A stretch of 64,000 nucleotides of DNA. It comes from Ophiura sarsii. Its lineage: Eukaryota; Echinodermata; Ophiuroidea; Amphilepidida; Ophiuridae. Shown here piece after piece: positions 58,968 to 64,000 of the stretch. The translations under genes were made by a program, and so were the position numbers. The stretch is from contig CM069447.1 of the NCBI GenBank assembly GCA_035610835.1, positions 79,049,175 through 79,113,174 on the forward strand, given 5' to 3'. Within the stretch, counting starts at the first letter, position 1; each line of letters opens with the position of its first letter. The notes beneath the pieces are model-generated. The model was given only the letters and a program-made list of their open reading frames with translations, made no database searches and was not told the origin of the DNA.

Positions 58968-60126
58968 AAGAAGAATTAAAACTCTCATAAGATAAGAAAA
59001 TAGGCCTGAGTAACTTAATTCTGTACATTTTAAAGTTAGCTTCGGAACTCTTCTTAAAGTTAAGAAGGAAATATATTGTTCTCAAAGCGTTACATGATTG
59101 GTCGTTGGAAAAGAATAAATAGAGAGTGGGAGATGGAGATTTAAAGAAAAGGGTAAAAGGAGTTGTGTAACCTTGATTTCAACTGTTTCTGTACATTAAA
59201 TGATCAGACGACCACAAGTGCCCCCCCCCCCCCCACCCCCCCCCCCCCCTCCCCCCTCCCCCCATCCATGTATAGGTAAAAACGATAACAACAATCTACA
59301 TACTTCATGTCATTTTCTACGGTTTTTTTCCCGGCTGAAAGGTCATAAGACGAGTGATGCCATGTGTGCGCCGTACTCAGCACAAACAAGTTGAGCGCAC
59401 AATCGACTTGAGTTGCGAATAAATATTCAAATGAAGGAATTATTAAGACAAACGTGATCACATGTTATAGGGGTTTGAGTTACTGAGTAGGAGCACGGTT
59501 CACAAATTTCATTTGCACCTAAGCTTACCATGTGTGAACTATAGGTATAGATATGTGGTACGGTATGTCATGTAGGCATATACTTTAGCGTGCTATAGTA
59601 TCTACTGAAGATAGGCCTAGCTAATGTTTCAATGTCCAATCTTCTGATAGAGATTGATCAATGTTGCTATATAAATTATAATACCATAGGCCCTTATAAT
59701 AAGCATGGTAAGAAAGTGAAAAGATATCCGTTTGTCCTTCATCTACAGATTGTTTATTGTTATCAGGCACTATTAAACCATATTGCATATAAATGGAGAG
59801 TGGGAGATGGAGAATTAAAGAAAAGTGGAGAAGGACTTGTAACTTTGATTTCAACTGACTTACTGTTTCTGTACATTAACTTATAATCAGATGACCACAA
59901 GTGCCCTCCCCATCCATGTATTATACTTAGGTAAAAACGGTAAAAACGATATGAATATCACGGGTTACTCCGGATGAAAGGTCATAATACGATAAAGACG
60001 CCATTGTGGTGTACGGTGTGCGCCGTATTCAGCACACACGAGTTGAGCGCACAATCCACTTGAGATGCGAATAAATGTTCAAATGAAGAAATTATTCAGA
60101 CAAACGTGATCTCATGTCAGGCATTA

Positions 60127-60800
60127 GCCCCCCAAAAAAATGTTTGTTTGTCCTTAAGAGGGTCCGAAAAAGTTTTTTTTTTTTTAAATTGTGTTTGGGA
60201 ATATAAAATCGGCATGAATACTGTGAATTGTAGTCGACCAAACACAAAACACGTTACTTTGATAGTATTGAACTCTTTTTCATGAGTTTGTTAGAATTGT
60301 ACTTTAATACTTAGGCCTACAACTGTTCAACCATGGATAAGTCCATGGTTCAACTAACAAAATGAACATGTTGTCATGTCGGTCGCCGCCATTTATTTTG
60401 ATTGAAAATTTTCAGAAAGTAAAACAACGTAGTGTTTAAGTTATGTTAGAAATGTATACGTGAAAGTAGTGCTGTTATAGATACAAAATTTTGTATAAAT
60501 ACCAATATACGACTGGCATTCCCGATGGCGTTGTTATTCAATATAAATTATTTTGATACTTCTGGATCTGGATCTGGATCATTATACTCCAATTAAGCAG
60601 GTTCTGAGCATTGGGGATGGTGTTTATAAAGACCAGATTCATTATAGCGTACGAAATCAGGAATAAAACGGTCCGTTTGGCCATTTAAATTGCTCAAAAA
60701 GTGGTTTTAAAAAAATAATAGAAAATAAAAAATAATACGGTCGGCACCAGGTACACGGTCGGTCGGACGTGGACAAACAAACAACTTTTTTTGTTGGGCC
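60127..60800. mobile_element. TTA-flanked element with GCCC-A7 ends
   Basis: TTA-GCCCCCCAAAAAAATG, then TTTGTTTGTCC, and the inverse GGACAAACAAACAACTTTTT ... GGGCC-TTA bound 674 bp. Copy A has the unoccupied site at about 59465. The TTA duplication suggests PIF/Harbinger type, inferred. It hosts nano-palindrome P5. Confidence 0.75.
60325..60354. mobile_element. nano-palindrome P5 with 7-bp duplication
   Basis: GTTCAAC at 60325-60331 and 60348-60354 flanks a 16-bp palindrome with arms CATGGA and centre TAAG. It is very similar to P4 (arms CATGGACT). Confidence 0.8.
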
Positions 60801-61666
60801 TTAGGGGAGTGAGTTATTGAGTAGGACTACGTTTATTTCATTTGAGACTATGCTTACCATGGGAACTAAGTAGATATGTGGTGGCATATTAAGTTGTATA
60901 TAGGTATATAACTTACAATGCTATAGTATCTACTGAAGATAGCTAATGTTTCAATGTCAAATCTTCTGATTATAGAGATTGATCAATTTTGCTATAGGCC
61001 CTTATAATAAGCATAATTATTATTGTCGGGTTTGACAGGAAGCAGGGGAGGGGGGGGGGGGGGATATGCACTACAATGTTATAAAAAAAGTCGGGTTTCA
61101 CCCAAATCTATTCGTAACAAAGATGCGGCTTCCGTTATCTGACCGTATCTCTAAAACGGACTGTTTTTGACCAACAATATGACGCGGATCCACGTATTGC
61201 ACAAATTATGCTATAATTATGCCGGGTTTCAACACTTTCAGGGCGAATCGTGTCAATTGCCACAAAGGTAAACCTTTGTGTGACAGACACTCGTCATGCT
61301 CATTTTTACTTCCAGACAAAATGAGTATAATTCAACGAGTCGGGATAGTATTGTCGGGTTTGACAAGAACCGGGGGAGATAATATGCATTGCACAATGTT
61401 ATAAATAAAAGTTGGGTTTAACCAACTCTATGCGTTAGCAAAGATGCGGCCTACGTTATCTGATCATATTTCTACAACGGACTGTTCTTGTCCCATTATG
61501 CAGTAGCGTAGCGAGTGGGGGCGGGTGGGGCGAACTGCCCCCCCCCCCCCCCCCCCGGATGGGAAAAATTGGCAAAATGGGGACGAAAAGGGCGGAAAAT
61601 CATGTTAAATCAGCCGTTTTTTGACCTGGTTTCTTTGAAATAGGGACCGTTATGGGGATCTATGGG

Positions 61667-62057
61667 CAGGGGCGGACTGAGACCTGAAAGCGGCCGTGGC
61701 AAAATTATTAAAGCGGCCCTTTTTGACCATGTCAGGCAGAAGTATGTCGTCCCGGTAGTAAATTTTCGTAAAAGGTTGCCCCAATTTTTTTCCAAGTCAG
61801 TTACCTCGTGAATTTCACGTAAGTGGGGGGGGGGGGGGGGGGGGGGGGGGGGTAGGGTCAAAAAAATTCGCACGGTCAAAAAAATTCGCACAGTCACAAA
61901 TTTTCGCACGGTCACAAAATTTCGCAAAGTCACAAAATTTCGCGCAGTCACACATTTTCGCACGGCCACAAAATTTGAGTAACCGGCCCTGAGAGGCACA
62001 AAACCAAGCGGCCCATGTGGCGATCGCCACAACGCCACAGTGGCCAGTCCGCCCCTG
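61667..62057. mobile_element. hAT-type MITE (CAGGGGCGGACTG ends)
   Basis: CAGGGGCGGACTG at the left and CAGTCCGCCCCTG-type right end (GGCCAGTCCGCCCCTG), with CTATGGG directly repeated on both sides. CAGGGGCGG ends and a 7-8 bp duplication fit hAT elements. Inside are a 28-bp G run (61825-61852) and a ~17-bp tandem repeat. The 171-codon minus-strand frame is an artefact of the repeat. Confidence 0.8.
61858..61978. repeat. ~17-bp tandem repeat inside the hAT MITE
   Basis: Seven units of TTCGCACGGTCACAAAA type. Confidence 0.85.
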
Positions 62058-62230
62058 CTATGGGGATCTTGCCCCCTCGGAGTGGCTGGGCTGGCTACGC
62101 GGCTGCCATTATGGCTCGGATCCACCTTTGATCATGTATCCAGGGGTATACTGATTTTCGAATCTAACTAGTGTAGGCCTATTCATTTGTTGTTTGTCGG
62201 TTCAATAGCGTTTTATCCCCAATATCCCCT

Positions 62231-62652
62231 TAGGCCAAACAAAAAAAAAAGTTTGTCTCAAAGCTTGCGAAGGCTTCAAAATCGGGCGACGCGCGCTGTT
62301 TTTGGTCTTCCATTTTTTTTTTTTTTACTTTTTTTTTATTTGTGTTGCAATTTTTACTCTTACTATTTGCAACCGTTGACACTTTCTGATATTTGTTTTT
62401 TCTATTTGAAATGAATATTGTGATGTAGTTGTGTATACGAACAATTGTGCAGCGTTTTTTGAAGAACTGAGTCATGTAAAAGTTTGAGAAGAGGAAAATC
62501 TGCCGATATTTTTAATAAAAACTCGAATAAAAATTTGTATGGAAAAAAAAAATGATTTTACAATTTTCTGCATTTCAGACGCGGTATTTTGGCATTTCAA
62601 AACCAATGCGCGCGCAAGCTTTGAGACGAACCATTTATTTTGTTTGGCCTTA
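62231..62652. mobile_element. GGCCAAACAAA-family MITE, copy 3
   Basis: TAGGCCAAACAAA and TTTGTTTGGCCTTA ends, with inner AGCTTGCG / CGCAAGCTTTGAGACG pairing. Inserted in the tandem block. T-rich core. Confidence 0.8.
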
Positions 62653-63782
62653 TCCAGGGGGTATACTGATTTTCGAATCTAACTAGTGTATGTATTTGTA
62701 GATTGGTTGGTTTCGGTTCAATAGTGTTTTATCCGCAATAGATATGATTCGCTAGGCCGATCCCAAACCGAACCATAGTATGGAAATTCCTTTTTCATGG
62801 GCAGCACCGTTTTTACACGTGGTGTCTTTGGCTGAATTAGTCAAAATTGCAGGGTGAATTCAATCGTGTCAAGTAACCACGAAGGTAAACCATTGTCTGA
62901 AAGACACTCGTCATGCTCATTTTACTTCCACAGACAAAATATGTATAATTCAACTAGTAGATAGTACTGTCGGGTTTGTCAAGGATGTTGTAAAAGTTGC
63001 CTGCAATTTGTTCTGAATTAGATATTTCTATTACGGTTTTTTGCTCATACCTTGGGCAATTCTGTATGGTTTTCGACCATTCAAGTCATCATAACCAGGA
63101 GGTGAGGCAATTATGCATTGCACAATGTTATACATAAAAGTCGGTTTTAACCCAAATCTATGCGTAGCAAAGATGCGGCATACGTTATCTGATCATATTT
63201 CTAAAACGGACTGTTCTTGTTCCGTTATGGCTCGGATCCAGTGCATTGCACAATGGTATAAAGAAAAGTCGGGTTTCAGCCAAATCTATGTGTAGGTTTA
63301 GACCTTTGATCATCATGTATCCAGGGGGTATACTGATTTCGAATCTAACAAGAAACTAGTGGATTCATTTGTAGATTGGTTTTATACCCAATAGATATGA
63401 TTTGCTGACCGAGCCCAAACCGAACACTACATGTAGTTACCGGAATATTTGTTCATCATGTTCATGGGTACGGTAGCACCGTTTGGACGCGTGTTGTCTT
63501 TGTCCCATTATGGATCGGATCCACCTGCATTGCAAAATGTCGGATTTCAACCAACTCTAATGCGTAGGTTTTGATCTTTGATCTTTGATCGCGTATCCAG
63601 GGTATACTGATTCAATCAGCCAGAAGACACCGGCCAGTTTGACTGTTGGTTGGTGTAGGTTCAATGCAGTTTAACCTCAATAGATTATGTTTTGCTTCCA
63701 ACCATAGTTTGGAAATTCCTTTTCATGAGCAGCGCCGTGTTCGCACTATTAAGGAAGCCGAAATAAGTGTCGGGTTTGACAA

Positions 63783-63824
63783 GGGCCAAGGGGGGTGGGG
63801 GGGGGGGGGTTGGGGGGGGGGTGC
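63783..63824. repeat. G-rich tract
   Basis: Four G runs of 6-13 bases separated by single or double T. G-quadruplex potential. Confidence 0.8.
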
Positions 63825-64000
63825 TTGCTCTTATTATACAAAAATGTGACATATTTCAACTGTTATATTAGTTCAACATTATCAGTGACTGATCAAAATC
63901 AAAATCGCTTGGATTTGTCTTTAACAAGTTGAATTTACTTGAGTGTAGGTCCAGTAGCGTACAACTAAAATGGGGACGGCGAAGCGGAAAAATGGGGACG

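Larger units (their letters stand above)
59112..61016 (+). repeat. two-copy tandem duplication (A 59112-59706, B 59786-61016)
   Basis: AGAGTGGGAGATGGAGA, ATTTCAACTG, GACCACAAGTGCCC, AGTTGAGCGCACAATC, CAAACGTGATC, ACTGAAGATAG and GGCCCTTATAATAAGCAT occur in both copies in order. Copy B is longer because of the insertion at 60127-60800. Copy A carries a poly-C region (59221-59263). No gene. Confidence 0.85.
61021..64000 (+). repeat. degenerate tandem block, ~4-5 partial units
   Basis: Units share TGTCGGGTTTGACA, GCATTGCACAATGTTATA, AAAGATGCGGC, ACGTTATCTGATCATATTTC, GGCTCGGATCCA, CATGTATCCAGGG, GTATACTGATTTTCGAATCT and GACACTCGTCATGCTCATTT in order, starting near 61021, 61346, 62965 and 63763. 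Insertions lengthen the second unit. The block runs off the right edge. Confidence 0.8.

Noticed and set aside
61260..61279. Palindrome around GGTAAACC
   Set aside because: The paralogous unit near 62885 has the same bases without an insertion boundary, so it arose by point changes.
61610..62125. 171-codon minus-strand open frame
   Set aside because: It spans a hAT MITE, a poly-G run and a 17-bp tandem repeat. Prolines and the CD/NF repeats come from these.

Overview
The window looks like non-coding, repeat-dense chromosomal DNA from a large animal genome. It is AT-rich, has no long open reading frame, and contains a 100-N scaffold gap (8671-8770). TAGGCCTA-like words and families of miniature inverted-repeat transposable elements (MITEs) with TA, TTAA, TTA and 7-8 bp target duplications recur throughout. 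This texture is typical of marine deuterostome invertebrates such as echinoderms or hemichordates. That placement is an impression, because no diagnostic gene is present. I find no complete protein-coding gene and no rRNA; tRNA-like remnants and two or three exon-like fragments are all weak.

Layout. 1-8.6 kb is mostly unique AT-rich sequence with small inverted and tandem repeats and one TA-flanked MITE. 8.6-14.4 kb holds the gap beside a hairpin, a 130-bp hairpin, the first 'palindrome cassette' (10566-10849) and a CACTTTCC MITE. 14.4-20.8 kb is a mosaic of TACGTT-rich elements, split by a 4.2-kb element with ~38-bp terminal inverted repeats and a TTA duplication (PIF/Harbinger-like). Nested inside that is a TA-flanked element carrying an exon-like open segment. 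21-26.5 kb is a run of inverted-repeat elements plus copy R1 of a dispersed repeat called R here. 27.1-37.2 kb is a direct duplication of a ~3.5-kb block; the second copy is enlarged by at least four element insertions and one tiny palindrome, with the uninterrupted sites visible in the first copy. 38.2-40.6 kb holds two more terminal-inverted-repeat elements. 40804-45062 is a 4.26-kb LTR-type element with nearly identical 242-bp ends, a 4-bp duplication and no gag-pol. 45-51 kb has hairpins, tandem duplications and a long inverted repeat. 50.8-54.5 kb holds the second palindrome cassette, nested in a CACTTTCC MITE, and R4, whose core has expanded into 26 copies of a 57-bp minisatellite. 55-64 kb has an ATTACCCC-repeat element, another CACTTTCC MITE, a tandem duplication, a hAT-type MITE and a degenerate tandem block with long poly-G/C runs.

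The most notable signal is a set of five very small perfect or near-perfect palindromes (16-44 bp). Each is flanked by an exact 7-bp direct repeat that starts with GT and has A at its sixth base. Two of the five have an uninterrupted related sequence elsewhere in the window, so they behave as insertions. The second notable signal is the pair of cassettes made of 7 and 10 ordered copies of a 20-bp dyad with a variable central dinucleotide. Nothing here reads as an operon or pathway; the biology is that of transposable elements and their by-products.
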